DNA from: Gigaspora margarita
Taxonomy: Eukaryota > Glomeromycota > Glomeromycetes > Diversisporales > Gigasporaceae
Direction: 5' to 3'
Length of the DNA stretch: 64,000 bases
Assembly (NCBI GenBank): GCA_009809945.1
Contig: WTPW01000698.1
Span: 1 to 64,000, forward strand
The translations under genes were made by a program, and so were the position numbers. Shown here piece by piece: positions 22,320 to 34,781 of the stretch. The notes under the pieces are model-generated. The model had not been told where the DNA came from. It searched no databases and was given only the letters and a program-made list of their open reading frames with translations. How positions within the stretch are numbered: the stretch's first letter is position 1; each line of letters opens with the position of its first letter.

Positions 22320-24628
22320 ATTACATTATTTTTGGTGACAGAAGGATTACTTTTATTATTTATTGTTCAAATTTTATTTCAAGAAAAAATGTTAATGATT
22401 TTTGTTCTTAGGGCCATGTCATTAATTATCTGATTATTTTTTATCAGAGGCCTACCCCCCTCCCTCTTCTTTAATATATATATAGTCAGGTTCTTATATA
22501 TAATTTCAACTTTTTTTACCCCCTCCCCCCTTTAAAAAATCACCTGATTTTTGTCACTTCCCTTAGCAATACCCAGAAAATGTTTAACCCTTCATTATTT
22601 ATACTAAATGCGATGAAACCATTAAACAGTATTCTACTAATGAGGGAATTAAAATAATGGAACAGTCCACATTTTTTATTGTATTGAATTTTCAATTGAT
22701 TTTATAAAAAGATCTAACTTTATACTACAATAAGTTAAAGAAGATTCAAAAAAATGAAAATTTCTTTAACATTCAATAAATATAATGACGAAATGTTTAA
22801 AATTTAACTTAAAAAACCAACTTAACCACTATATATTGCTCAAATATTAAATTATTATTATTTTTTACAATTTGTTTAAAAAGCATATTATTATATCAAT
22901 CGAATTATTATAATAATTCTGAATTAATAAACCTTTACCTTATATCAAAGACCAAGAGTGAAAATAAATTTAACCAGTTTAATCCTTGACAGATTCAGAT
23001 AAAAGAGGGATTGTGAGATTTATTGATAAGGCTCTTGGAAATATGACATATTCTAAATTGATATTCCAAAAAATTATTTGAAGAAAAAATGTTTCGAATA
23101 TGATAAAGAACCAAAGCAATTGTATTGTTCGGTTTGTAGGCAAAAAACTTTTGAAGCCATGAAGAATTGATTTTGTAGAAGTTTTTGAATTTGCACTATA
23201 TAGAATTTTTAAGCAAAATATTCGAGAAATCGGATAACAAATAAAAGACTGCTTATGTGCACGACAAGATTGTTCTAATAGCTATTTATTCGAAATACAT
23301 TACTAATATAATTACGTAAACCCGTATAAGTACTAATTTCTTTGTTGTTCATTCTCTGATGGCAGCTAGAGGCCGTCAGAAAATAAACTGGGTTAAAATA
23401 ACAAATGCGAAAGTTTAGAATATTTCAGAATACTAAGATTTGAATATTTGGCTATTTGGCAATTTAAGAAATTTTTAATTTTTTTTCATTAATAATTTAT
23501 AGATTAGGATCATTCTCAATAAATTACGAGTTATTCATTTGAGACACAAACTGTGTTATATAAAAAATTATGTTATATACAAATTTAGGGTTGTTAATGG
23601 AGTACTCTAATCTATAATAAAACATATAAACCACTCCGGTTTCAAACCAGCGTGGTTTATATGTTTTATTATAGTTTGGAGTGCTCCATTAACAACCCTA
23701 TACAAATTACGTTACCGCGCGCGTAAAGCAATGTAAATAATCGCGTAATAAAGGGCTTTATGTTTATTATATCAATTATGTATTACAAGTTACTCAGCTA
23801 AAATAACTATTTTTTTAAAAATTGGCCTTGTTTCAAGAACACTTATACGCGAAAGTCTATGCCGCATTTAGATTAAGTAATGTTGCTAAACAAATAAATG
23901 GATCTAGTGAGTATAAATTAATATTTGTGGCGTGCATAATAAGTCACTTTTATAAATATTAATTATCTTAGAAATCTTCACAAATTCTAAATTACTCTAC
24001 CATTCATAAATGAAAAAAATTTTGTTCAGACTTGTTCTTGTATCAGATTACGCGAAAAGTTATTTTTTTAGAAATCTATATGCCTTTGACATTATCTACC
24101 ATGTGTACGAGTACAAGTTGCTCAGAAAATAACTAAATTGTCCTTGTTCAAACTTGTTCTTGTTTCAGATTGTGCAAAAAGTTATTTATTTAGAAATCTC
24201 TTGGTTGCTGCAAAAGCCTTTTGTCCGAATGGTTAATTTCTATAATTCTTATACGAAACTGCTACCATATGGCCACTAATTCGTTACGAGTAATAACGCC
24301 TTTTTTGTTTATTATATCAATAATGTATTACAAGTTACTCAGCAAAAATAACTATTTTATTTAAAATTGTCCTTGTTTCAAGAACACTTATACGTGAAAA
24401 ATCTATGCCAGCCACCGCATTTAGGTTGTTAAACGAATAAATAGAAAGTATGCGTAAAAATTGAATCTAGCAGGTTGAACAAAGAAAATGAGCCTTCTTT
24501 ATTAACATTCTTTGAACTTTACTGTAAAAGGAATAATTAGAATTTTTCGTGAATATAATAAAAAGTATAAAAAGGCACGATACTAGAATCTGCTGAGACT
24601 AAACAGAAAATACCTGAAGTAAACAAAA
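22320..24628. other. Long intergenic stretch with repeats and one relic
   Basis: Apart from the hairpin MITE at 23586-23700, no gene is firm. Near 23081-23170 a short frame (KKKCFEYDKEPKQLYCSVCRQKTFEAM) with a Cys-x2-Cys pair may be a scrap of a zinc-binding protein. Dispersed motifs lie near 23238 and 24215. A C-rich run (acccccctccctc, ccccctcccccc) stands out at 22455-22530 against the AT-rich setting. Confidence 0.4.
23578..23708. mobile_element. hAT-type MITE, 115 bp, perfect 8-bp target duplication
   Basis: The element occupies 23586-23700. The left end reads TAGGGTTGTTAATGGAG and the right end is its complement. The arms continue inward through atataataaaacatataaacca with few mismatches, leaving a loop of about 15 bp. 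It is flanked by TACAAATT at 23578-23585 and 23701-23708. Eight-bp duplications are the mark of hAT transposases. It has no coding content and must have been moved by another element's transposase. Both the intact duplication and well-matched arms suggest a fairly young insertion. Confidence 0.9.
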
Positions 24629-24931
24629 ATGTCTCCAACACAAAATACTCACAAAAAATGCAGTTTCTGTAATAAAAATTTAATTACTACACCATTAATA
24701 GATATTAATGCTATTACTCAAATTTTAAAAAATAACAAACATGAAATAATTTACGAATATGCAGAATGTTTATGCAACCAATGTCAAATATTACTTCAAA
24801 ACTTTTACTTTGAAGATGAAGATAATTTACCAAATGAATTTGATGCATTAGTTTCAGCAGGCATTGCAGGTCAATTATGTGTGCACTTGCAAATTAGCAA
24901 TTCCCAAACCAATGAAGCCCCTTCCCTATAG
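24629..24931 (+). CDS. Small Cys-rich protein, 100 aa, possible zinc binder
   Basis: An intact frame starting MSPTQNTHKKCSFCNKNL. A CxxC pair lies at residues 11-14, and a second Cys cluster (ECLCNQC) follows about 35 residues later. This suggests a four-Cys zinc ribbon or a degenerate relative. The remainder is acidic (EDEDNLPNEFDALVSAG). The family is not recognised. The next 300 bp hold no continuation. A run aaaaagtataaaaaggc about 60 bp upstream is TATA-like and fits a promoter. Confidence 0.55.
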   Translation: MSPTQNTHKKCSFCNKNLITTPLIDINAITQILKNNKHEIIYEYAECLCNQCQILLQNFYFEDEDNLPNEFDALVSAGIAGQLCVHLQISNSQTNEAPSL

Positions 24932-26882
24932 GTCAAAGATGCAAAAATGTAATTGTTTAAAAGGCAAGAAGTTTTGTTTTTGTGATTCTATAATTATTGG
25001 ATTTGGATTTTTGGTATATTCCGAATTCGACTGATGATACGAGACCAATGTCAAACTTAATTGAAACCACAAGTCAAAATCGAATGAAAAGAATAAATAT
25101 TTAAATTGTTCGAAAAGATATAAACCTGTATATCGTGGCGTGAACGAACTGCACTCTCCAAAATTTTTTATATAGTCATCCAGGCTTTGTAATAACGGTA
25201 GAAAACAAATATAAAATTATTATTATTATTTTCATTTAATTTGAAATTCCTATGTTAGAAACTCAACAAATTTACAAATTTATTAATAAAAATTATATAA
25301 TAAAAATCAGATATATTTTGGTGTAAAAAATATTCCAATACTCCTGACTGGTTCGCTATTACTAATATTGAACACGTCAGAAGCAGTTAACATGGTTCTG
25401 TTAATGTGAAAGCACAAAATACTATTAACTAAAATAAAAATGTAGGCAACTAGATTGTGAAACATAAATTCCTAATTAGGCACAAAGTTGATTTTTAAAT
25501 GAATTCATTCAATTTTAATTGACAAATTTTGTCAAAAAATTTATTCTGAGAAAAAAAAATATGGGTCTTAATTAGGAATTCTACGTACCAGGCCTAATTA
25601 GGCAAAGGTTGATTCTTTAATAAATTCATTCAATTTCAATTGACAAACTTTGAGTAAAAATTTTTTGTGAAGAGTACATCTAGCTATGGTAGTCTACTAA
25701 AATAAATTTATAGTATTCAATTTTCATAAAAAAATTTTATAAGCAGATCTCTGCTAAAATAAATTTATATTCTTGTTTATCAATTGTATTATTTTTTAAA
25801 ATTTAATCTAAATTATCTACGGGTAATTTTAAATCTATTAAAATACTCAAAAAATTTCTATAAGCAGATCTCTGGTTCCAAAACTCCGCCTCTATTTTAG
25901 AGTTGTGAAGAAATATAAAGCATAATAGGTGACCGCAAAGATCTTTCGTAATCGCTGTTTTATCATAATTTAACAATCAATTTATTTATTTTAAAACAAT
26001 ACAAGCATAATTCTATATCTTAATTTCGGTGACAAATTCTAATTTTAATTGTCACTGAAAATAGATTATTTGTCACTGAAGTTAGTTTTAAATAATATTG
26101 TATCATTACTTAAACTACGAGGGATGCGCTTTTAAATATGTGAAAAAACACATATATATAAAGTAAAAAAAGTACACTGTAAAGTATGTACAGTACCTGA
26201 ATCACAAATAATATGATCAATAAAGTTCTTCGTAATAACAACTTATCAAATTTTAACAATTCAAATACTTAAACTACGAGGGATGCGCTTTTAAATATGT
26301 GAAAAAAACACATATATACAAAGTAAAAAAAGTACACTATAAAGTATGTACAGTACCTGAATTACAAATAATATGATCAATACAGTTCTTCGTAATAACA
26401 ACTTACCAAATTTTAACAATTCAAATTTTTTATTTAAACAATACAAGCATAATTTTATATCTTATTTTCGGTGACAAATATTTTAAAATTCTTTCTAATT
26501 TTAATTGTCACCGAAAATAGAATTATTTGTCACCGAAATTGAATTTAATATCTTAAACTTTGACAACCGGGCCTTATTTGTAAAATTAAAACTAAAGTTT
26601 TTTTTCAAATTTAAATTATATTTGATATATATTTATTAAAAAAAGAGCATTTTTTGTTAAAATCAAATCAAAATATGTAAGTATTTATTTTAAATAATTT
26701 AATTAATTTAATTTATATTGCAACATAAAGTATAATTTCTTAGATGAGTAAAGGATAAAGCAGAATCGCAAAAAATATAAATGTGAATGATCCAATAATT
26801 ATTAAAAAATGAATAATAAAAAATAACAAAAATAAATCATCTTTATCTAGGGAAATCAATACCCTTTTATTCTCCAAAGTTG
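24932..26882. repeat. Intergenic with two sets of local duplications
   Basis: Set one: two diverged copies of about 120 bp at 25475-25570 and 25590-25680, sharing aattaggcaaag/cacaaag, ttgatt, then aattcattcaattt and aattgacaaa. Set two is nested. A 155-160-bp unit (aaactacgagggatgcgctttt to acaacttatcaaattttaac) occurs twice in a row from 26113 and 26272. It is flanked on both sides (25975-26100 and 26420-26560) by another duplicated segment containing acaatacaagcataatt and inverted tttcggtgacaaat/atttgtcaccgaaa. No gene is visible. Confidence 0.65.
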
Positions 26883-28264
26883 CTAAAATAATCTCTTCAT
26901 TTTTAAATCAGTACTTAATTTCATTGGTTTAACTTCAAGATTTGAAAAATCTGGAGTATGTGAACGAATTAAAATTTTATCCAAATTTTTCAATTTTAAC
27001 TCTAATGTGTTTTTGCGATTTTTGGAAAGAGCATACTCTGATGTGTTTTTGTGATAGGCTTTTTTGATATTTTTCATATTTTTTACTTTATAGTACTTAT
27101 TTTTTTCAGTGCCATTCCTACTGTTTTTTGAAAGAGCACTTTTCAATAACTTTATGTGCTCAAAATTAAATTCATTTTCAAAAACATCCAAAGAGATTAA
27201 AGTGCTGTTTTTGCAAAGGGCATCTGCTAATACTTGTACTTCCTTAGAACCCAATTGATTAAATGAAAGATTCAAATAAGTTAAAGAATTGTTTTTACAA
27301 AGTGCATTTGCTAATTCTTTTATTCCCTCAAAATCAAGTTGATTTGATGAAATGTTCAAAGAAGCTAAAGTGCTGTTTTTGCAAAGAGCTTTTGCAAATT
27401 CTTTCCCTCCTTTGGAACCAAGTTCACAATTTCTAAGGTTTAAAGAAATCAAAATGGAGTTATGCAAAGAGTATTTGCTAATGCTTTCCCACCTTCAAAA
27501 CCAAGTTTATTAGATGAAAGATCCAAAAAAGTTAAAGAGTTATTTTCGCAAAGAGCAAGTGCCAACTCCTTTATTCCAATAAGACTAAGTTGATTATTTT
27601 GGAGATTCAAAGATTTCAAAGTATAATTCTTGTATAGAGCACTCGCTAACGCCTTCTTACCCTCAGAACCAAGTTTATTAGCTGAAAGGATTAAGGAAGT
27701 TAATGAATTATTTTGGCAAAGAGATTTTGCAAATCCTTTCCAAAAATCAGAATCAAAATTAATAGTAAAGTCAAGATCTAATGAAGTCAAAGACTTGTTT
27801 TCAAAAAGAACTTTTTTAACTGCTTCTTTGCTAACAGTATTAAGTAGATCATAATTTATAAATCCTTTTAAATGTTTAATTGTTCGTAAGAATATTATAA
27901 TTAAAGATTTTGCAATTTCAGTATTAATAGTGTAATTATTATTTTCAAGCCAATTATAAACTCCATCAGTTAAATCGGAAGCACAAATTTTTTTAATATA
28001 ACTTAAATACTCAAATAATAATGGCTTTTTATTAATTTCTGGTAGTATAATTTTGGAAGAATATAGTGCTCTTTTATTAGTATCTAATTTAGAGAGACAC
28101 ATATGGATGAGCCTTCTATCACTAAAATTAGATTCCCTCCATAATATTGGTACAGTGATTCTACACAATCGGCGATTTACAAAAAGGTATGAAAACAAGC
28201 TTCTATGATCTTTTTGGAGGCGTTTAAGTATTTCGATTAAACATTCATTTGGTAAAACTAACAT
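26883..28264 (-). pseudogene. F-box / leucine-rich repeat protein, copy C, one frameshift
   Basis: The N-terminal frame (28264-27449, 271 aa) starts MLVLPNECLIEILKRLQKDH, an F-box, and runs into RNI-type repeats (LTSLILSANKLGSEGKKALA). At about 27468 the conserved repeat LCKNSILISLNL loses one A, so the frame changes. The second frame (to 26883) continues the repeats without a gap and ends in a basic, Lys-rich tail of about 70 residues that copies A and B lack. Total length would be about 455 residues. With a single one-base lesion next to an A run, an assembly error is possible. Flanks on both sides contain no other gene. Confidence 0.85.
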
Positions 28265-29388
28265 TTTTAATAAATTTTGTTGTATTCAAAATTTTTGATT
28301 CTTCATCATCAAACAGAGCCTCTATTTATAATCATTGAAATTATATTTAACATGCTTTAATAATATAAAAATAAACATTTCTGTTTAATTACTCAGAGAT
28401 GTACAAGTTCAAAATTGTCCTTGTTAGACAATTCCTCTCACGCTTTAATATTTATAAATCGAAAGGATTTTAAAATAACCATTTAGACAAAGACCGCGTT
28501 ATAAAATATTTGTAATGACGCGTAAAAATTTTTGCTTACTAAAATTTAAACCTTCCACATAGAATTCCAAATAAATAAAATTTTGTGTAATTATTAAGAA
28601 AATTTATTTATTTAGAATTCTAAACAAGAAGATTTCTAACGTATATTTACACAAGAAGATTTCTAAAGTAATTAAACATATATTTGAAAATTTATTTTCA
28701 CTATGAATATCACTATTTATATGTACGTATATTACTTCATTACTTAAATTATCTGTACTCTACGCGTACTTAAGCTCTAAATCTTTGTTTAATTTCTTTA
28801 ATTTAAAAGTGGTACAAATTTTTCGCATTATCACTTAAGATTTTGCAAATGACAATAAAATTAGTAATAATACTCCTGAAACAAAGAATTGGTGTCTTTA
28901 TGCGAACGTTAACATAATTTGTATTAGTAATATATTTAAAATGAATTTAAAATTCTTGAACCAAGAAAATGAATATTTAACTACAAAAAGTCTTTGTCCA
29001 AATGGCTAATTTTCTGTACTAACGTCAATATTACTATCACATATAGATTTCCAACCTTTGAAAAATTCTTGAACCAGAAACAATAGTCATTTAAATTCAA
29101 AATTTTCAAGTGGTTATTTTATGGAGTTAATTTATCGAGTACCAGTTAAATTCAATTTGGAATTCTATACACGAAGGTTTTCTAATATTAATTGAAAATC
29201 AATAATATTACTGAAGCAAAGAATTGGAGTTTACGTGTCATCTATATATGGTTTTTTGACCAAATGCTATTTTTACAGCTTGCAGATTAATAAAATAATA
29301 TTAAATTCAAATTATATAAATATGGGCTTTATTCAATGTAGAAAAATTTTCAAAAAAACTATATTATACAAATTATTATTCTTTAAAA
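28265..29388. other. Intergenic between divergent F-box copies
   Basis: The two F-box copies C and D point away from each other across this stretch. It holds dispersed motifs near 28486 (gacaaagaccgcgtta) and 28990 (gtctttgtccaaatgg), in opposite senses. The segments accttccacatagaattcc and agaagatttctaa recur as short repeats. No gene is supported. Confidence 0.4.
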
Positions 29389-30571
29389 ATGAACCCTTTA
29401 CCAAACGAATGTCTTGTCAAAATATTTGAATACCTCGAGATTAATGAATATAGTTTTGGATTTCTTCAGCCAGATTATAAAAGCTTATTTTCATGTCTCC
29501 TTGTTAATCGTCAATGGTATAATATTATTGTGCCAATATTATGGCGTTAACCTAAGTTCAAAAATGCAGAAGTTATCAAAATATATCTATTAGGATTAAA
29601 TGCTGAAGAACAAAGATTACTGATTCCATTTAAAATCAAAATTCCAAATACTGAAAAACCCCCGCTATTTGAATATTCAAGTTTTATAAAAAAAATTCGG
29701 TTCGATTATAATTTAACTGATGGTGTTCAAAATTGGCTTAGTCAAGAAGAAGGATTTACATATACGCGATTATATTTTGACAATTGCAAATTCTTTGATT
29801 AAAATGATTCTACGAACAAGTAACGAATTAAAACAATTAGTTGTTTATGATGATATTCTTAATTATGCAGGGAAGAATGCATTAATGAATGTTCATTGTA
29901 AAAATTTATCTACATTAGAACTTTCAAATTTTTGTTATTTTGATACTTAGATAGCAGAAGCTCTTATTAAAAAACATACTTTGACTTCTTTGAAAATTCA
30001 TTACAGTCTACTTGATTCCAAGTTTTGGAAGGTTTTTAATCTTTGTAAAAACTCTTCTTTAATGTCTATAGATCTTTCAGATACACTTATTGGTTTTGAA
30101 GAAGGAAAAAGATTAGCAGATACTATATGTAAAAACTATACTTTAACTTCTTTGCGTCTTTGTCGTAATCAACTTGGTTCCGAGGATAGGAAAGCATTTG
30201 TAGATGCTCTTTGCAAAAATACTACTTTAACTTCCTTAAGCCTTTGTAGTAATCAACTTGGGCCTGAGGTTGAAAAAGTAATAGCAGATGCTCTTTGCAA
30301 AAATACAACTTTAACTTCCTTAAACCTTTGTGATAATCAACTCGGGCCTGAGATTGAAAAAGCAATAGCAGATGCTCTTTGCAAAAATGCCACTTTAATC
30401 TCCTTAAGCCTTAATGATAGTCAACTTGGACTTGAGGATAAAAAAACATTAGTAGATGCTTTTTACAAGAATAGCAATTTGGTTTCTTTAGATTTTTGCT
30501 ATTCACATGGAGGAAAAGAAGATTACGTTTTTTTAAAGAAGTCAACCAAGAGTAAAGCTTTAATTAAATAA
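29389..30571 (+). pseudogene. F-box / leucine-rich repeat protein, copy D, broken
   Basis: The start is at 29389 (MNPLPNECLVKIFEYL). The F-box second half (SCLLVNRQWYNIIVPILW) runs into a TAA at about 29548 where sisters have an ordinary codon, but the frame resumes (NAEEQRLLIPFKIK) to GVQNWLSQEEGF. Here the sisters' TGA is absent and Gln is kept. A one-base shift follows, the frame moves to ILTIANSLIKMILRTS, and a TAG (29948) interrupts the first repeat. The last 196 codons carry six or more repeats (LTSLNLCDNQLGPEIEKAIA). Three lesions make this a pseudogene. It is useful as the member showing the ancestral Gln at the stop shared by copies A and B. Confidence 0.85.
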
Positions 30572-30574
30572 TAA

Positions 30575-31853
30575 AAGTTATCAGCAAATTTTTTAACATG
30601 AGACTCTTCATAAATGTGAAAAGCATTTTCGGTGTATAATTGTTTGAAAATAATTACGTAAAAAAACAATTTTCATTAATTATTCAGCCATTTATAACAT
30701 TTACTCATATAAATTTGAATTGTTTTTTAATTGAAATTAATCAATAAAACAGAATACAAATTTTAATTTTAACAAATGGAACCAATTTCAATTTTATAAA
30801 TATCGATATTTATGAACAGAACTAACAAACTATATTATTCTTTAATAGAAATATCATATTCTTATAGAGAGATATCGAATCAAGTTCAATTAATCTAATT
30901 TAAAATGTAATGGTTTGCTCAAGGAATGCAGCAGGATGACATACAAAATTATGCATGTTTATTATCTGAGCAAATGTTATAAAATATATGTATCAAGAAG
31001 GCAACTAAAAAGCAATGAAGTTGAAGAATAAATAACGAATATCAAATTGGACAACCTAAAGGTGCATTTGTTATACTTGAAATATTTTATAAGAGTCTTT
31101 AATATTAATAAAGCAAGATATCAAACTGCCTAACATGTGATAAATTACTCAAATTATGATTGGTTAAGAGCATCTACTACCGCATGATAAAACGCAAAAA
31201 AAGGTTATTATTAGAAATATATTTGATAATATTATTAGCAAATATACTGAATTATATTGTTTGCTTTTTTTACATACATATTTAGTATATTTTATTTTTC
31301 TGAATGAAAATACAAAATATCTTGTTGCTTTTTTTAATGCCGTTTGGTCAAAAACCATATATCGACTTTAATAATGACTCTCAAATGCCCTACCACCGTT
31401 CTCAAGTATTAAATAAATAAAAAAATAAAATCACATAATAGGCGGCTGACTTAATTGCTCTTAGCAGTAAAATTTCAAGAAATTTCTTTATCGTCGCTCT
31501 TAGCCAATCAAAATCGATATTATCATGTGATTTATTTTAATAGGTTATTTTAAAAATGATAAATTTATTAATTTTAGATATGGCATCTGAATTAATAGTT
31601 ATCAATTGAAATATGAAAAGGATAACAATGCACAAGGCATAATACAAAATAAAAATTGAATTTTCAAATAAATGAAAGAAATTTGTAATAAATTTTACAC
31701 TCTAGACTCAAAAAATAACAGGATCACAACTCTAGTTGTAAACAAAGGTTTTAAAATTAATTAAAGTATAATTTTATCTAAAGTCTGGATAAAAACTTCA
31801 CGACAAATTCAAACATTATTGATAAAATTTGATATACTATAGTAATAACAAAA
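30575..31853. other. Intergenic, no gene seen
   Basis: AT-rich. At 31425-31525 a weak inverted pair lies around ctcttagcagtaaaatttc and gaaatttctttatcg, with aaatcacataat and atcatgtgattt outside, possibly an old hairpin element. A motif of the CAAAA-ACC type occurs near 31347. Nothing else is supported. Confidence 0.35.
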
Positions 31854-32780
31854 ATGTCTAACAATACTAACAACACAACTTATGGAATTCCTATCAAAGA
31901 ATTATTTAGCCTTGAAAATTCTTATTTTCATGATGAAGTTTATGATAAACTTAAGATTTTTATAGTCATTAATTGTGTTATACTTATTTATTTTATTAGT
32001 CATTTTTTTCAAGGTGCCAAACTCTAGGTTTTTAAAGATAATATATATATTCGTTATGCAACCAGATTATATATACTTATCAGAATCATTATGTCAATAT
32101 ATTATACTTCACTTTGTATTTTTGAATCACCAAAAATCTTGATTAATGAATTCTTTCAAGGACAAACAAATGAATATATTGAATATTTTGAATCGCTATC
32201 TATACCCAGAATGATATTTTTTATCAGATTTCTTATTCCATATCAAATTTTATTTCTTTTAAGTTATTTTTCTAGAGATATTCCTACTCCTAAAATCATA
32301 ATAATAATTTTATTATTTCCTGTTATTATCATTTGTTTACTTAGATCTTCTGGATGTGTTTTGGCATCTTGGATTAAATTGGCAATTTTACTTTCAAAAG
32401 AAGGTTTGGATAGTGGTTTAAAAATTGCCGTAATTGTTTTTGGAGCATTGCTATTGATAGGATTTTGTGGTATTTTATCAGGTAGTGGACTTGGATTTAG
32501 TAATATAATTTTGGTTATGTATGTTTTTTTATATCGTTTATTTACAAATATTGAAACACCCGAAATTTATTTTTTAGAATTTAGATTTTTTTTTATTCTT
32601 ATTTTTGAAATATTTTTAGTTTTTTTATATATTATTGATAGATTTTTAATTTGTGTAATACTGGTAAATAATGATTATTATGATGATTTTGAGAATGTTA
32701 GATTCAGAAGTGAATTCAAAACTGTAGTTGCAAATGTATGTAATTGTTTAGATTCATTTAAGGGTGCAAATGAAAGATAA
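31854..32780 (+). pseudogene. Multi-pass membrane protein, one in-frame stop
   Basis: The frame from ATG 31854 (MSNNTNNTTYGIPIKELFSL) has a first membrane segment (FIVINCVILIYFISHFF). It meets TAG at 32025-32027 and continues in the same frame to 32780. The continuation is clearly one protein, with about five more hydrophobic segments (including IIIIILLFPVIIICLL and IVFGALLLIGFCGILSGSG) and a hydrophilic C-terminus. The whole is about 308 residues. The N-terminal Asn-Thr sites would allow glycosylation. The family is unknown. The stop makes it either a young pseudogene or a read-through case; a start at 32091 would give a shorter 229-residue membrane protein. Confidence 0.6.
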
Positions 32781-32913
32781 TCCAGTACCATTAAAGAAAC
32801 TAAATTTCTAAATCTGTATCCATCTTGATTTTGATAAAAGATTTCAATGTACTTATCCTATATAAGAATATTTTTAAATTGATTCATCAGTAATAATCTT
32901 TGGATTATTTAAA

Positions 32914-33096
32914 TTATTTAATTACAATCACAAGTATGTCACGATTGCAATGCTTGGCAAAGGCATTTACTCTTTCACCAAGATTATTAACCCAAATATT
33001 CAATGAAATGAGCATTGTGTTTTGACAAAGAGAATTTGCAAACTCTTTCTCGCCATCTGAGTCAAGATAATTTCTGCTAATATTGCTATACTGCAA
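32914..33096 (-). pseudogene. Leucine-rich repeat scrap of the F-box family
   Basis: Two RNI-type repeats survive (SNISRNYLDSDGEKEFANSLC and MLISLNIWVNNLGERVNAF), ending like the C-termini of copies A and B (NLGERVNAFAKHCNRD beside TFGKEVNALKSITDKS). No F-box or upstream repeats remain. It is a 3'-end fragment. Confidence 0.7.
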
Positions 33097-33099
33097 TTT

Positions 33100-34000
33100 T
33101 ATTGGTTGATTTTACATATGTTAGTTATGTAAAATTTAAAAAATTGAGGGAGAGCGTTGTTAGTCGAAATAATTTAGCATTTGACTTGTTATTTTTTTAA
33201 AAATTACACGCAATAATAATTGTATCTCCAATAAAGTAATTAGAACCAAAAATTTATTATGAATCTGATTTTAAATAAAAAATTTTTGGCCAGCATAATT
33301 ATAAATTATAAATTTTGAAAATTTTAGAATTTACTGTTATGAATTAAATAAATTACGAAAACATTAAACCACTTTTAACTTGTAAAAAGTATAGTTTTTT
33401 CAATTTTGACATATATTAATATTGTTTAATATATAAGTTTAACTGTTCCTTGGCAATCAATTAGCCAATCAGAAAGTGAAAAGGCTTGATGAAATTTCTT
33501 TAATTTAATTTTGCCTAAAAATTATTTAATTTGTTTGAAATTGTATTTTAATTTTGCCCGAAATTACACTTAATCTTGCTTGCTAATAATTTCTTTTTGC
33601 GAGTTAATTTCGAATTTTAACCTGAATTAAGTTTAATTTGGCCAAAATTTGACTTTATAATGTTTATTACTAGAGCCACGAATTCTACTAAAAAATACCA
33701 AAATTATGATATTAAATCTACGTTAGGGTTAGTGTTAGGGCGAATTTGTTTAGTTACTTTGTAAACAAATTGACGGTACATTTTATTTTTAAAAGTAAGG
33801 ACTAAAAAGAAGTATATTTATCAATAAAAAAATTTGCTTTTGTTGCAAAACAGTATCAAATGTCAAATTCGATAAACTATTTTAATTAAGGGAGGCTACT
33901 TTGTTTGAGAAGTGAAATTTTATTAACAATATATAGATAAATATTTAAATTTTTTATTAAGAAACCTAATATATAAGTTCAAAAACTAAATTCAGGTTTT
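33100..34000. other. Intergenic, dispersed short repeat
   Basis: No gene. A copy of the cctgaattaagtttaatttggcc repeat lies near 33620-33645, between aattcgaaattt-type flanks. Near 33720 is a gttagggttagtgttaggg run, too short to be a telomere tract. Confidence 0.35.
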
Positions 34001-34243
34001 TCATTTCTTCTCTGATTTTGTGAATGTGGGATTCAATTGTTCCTTTTCAGCTATTACTTTTGTTAAATTCTTGCAAAATTTTTTGTATTTTACCGTCTCG
34101 AGCATAAAAGTTACAATGTCTGTTTTTTCTTCAGAATTTTGTAATAAAACTGAAGCAAACCTTGCTTCTATTTGATTAACTGATTTTTTGGTAATTTGTT
34201 TTTTATTAAATTTGAATTTTGCAGTAATATTTCCTCTAATCAA
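34001..34243 (-). CDS. Hypothetical protein, 80 aa, doubtful
   Basis: An 80-codon frame, MIRGNITAKFKFNKKQITKK, with a basic, helical look (NLTKVIAEKEQLNPTFTKSEKK). It is not recognised and has no supporting duplicate or neighbour. It could be an exon or a chance frame. Confidence 0.3.
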   Translation of the reverse strand: MIRGNITAKFKFNKKQITKKSVNQIEARFASVLLQNSEEKTDIVTFMLETVKYKKFCKNLTKVIAEKEQLNPTFTKSEKK

Positions 34244-34781
34244 AATACTAGAGATAAACCCTTTTTATCTCTGTATATACGAGGGTGGATAGTAGTTTTA
34301 GGCATTCTGGGCGGGAGGATTTATGCTTGAAAATTAAATTTTGAAGAGCGAGGATTTTTAATGGCAAAATTATAAGATTGAATGAAAAACGTATCTTGTA
34401 TAGCGAAGATTTTTTATACTGATAATTTGGTTAACTCTGGATAAAATAGCTCTTTATATACATTATAAAGATTGAAAGGTAACCGAATAAATTATTTAGT
34501 ATAATAAAATAATTTAAAATTTAGTTTGCCCAATTGATTTAGTCATCATGCTGTATATTTGAGGCAGGATATGTAATATATTACAATATATATTCATGCC
34601 ACATTTATTGTATAAATACGTACATATTGGTATAAATAATTTTAAAGTAAATATGTTTCTGTATTTATATTAGCCATTAAAAAGACAACCAGTTTATCTT
34701 ATTATTAGATAAAATATACATAAATATTAGCCCCCGTATAGTCGTGTATGTTTTCATTATAGCATATATGCTTTTAAATTT

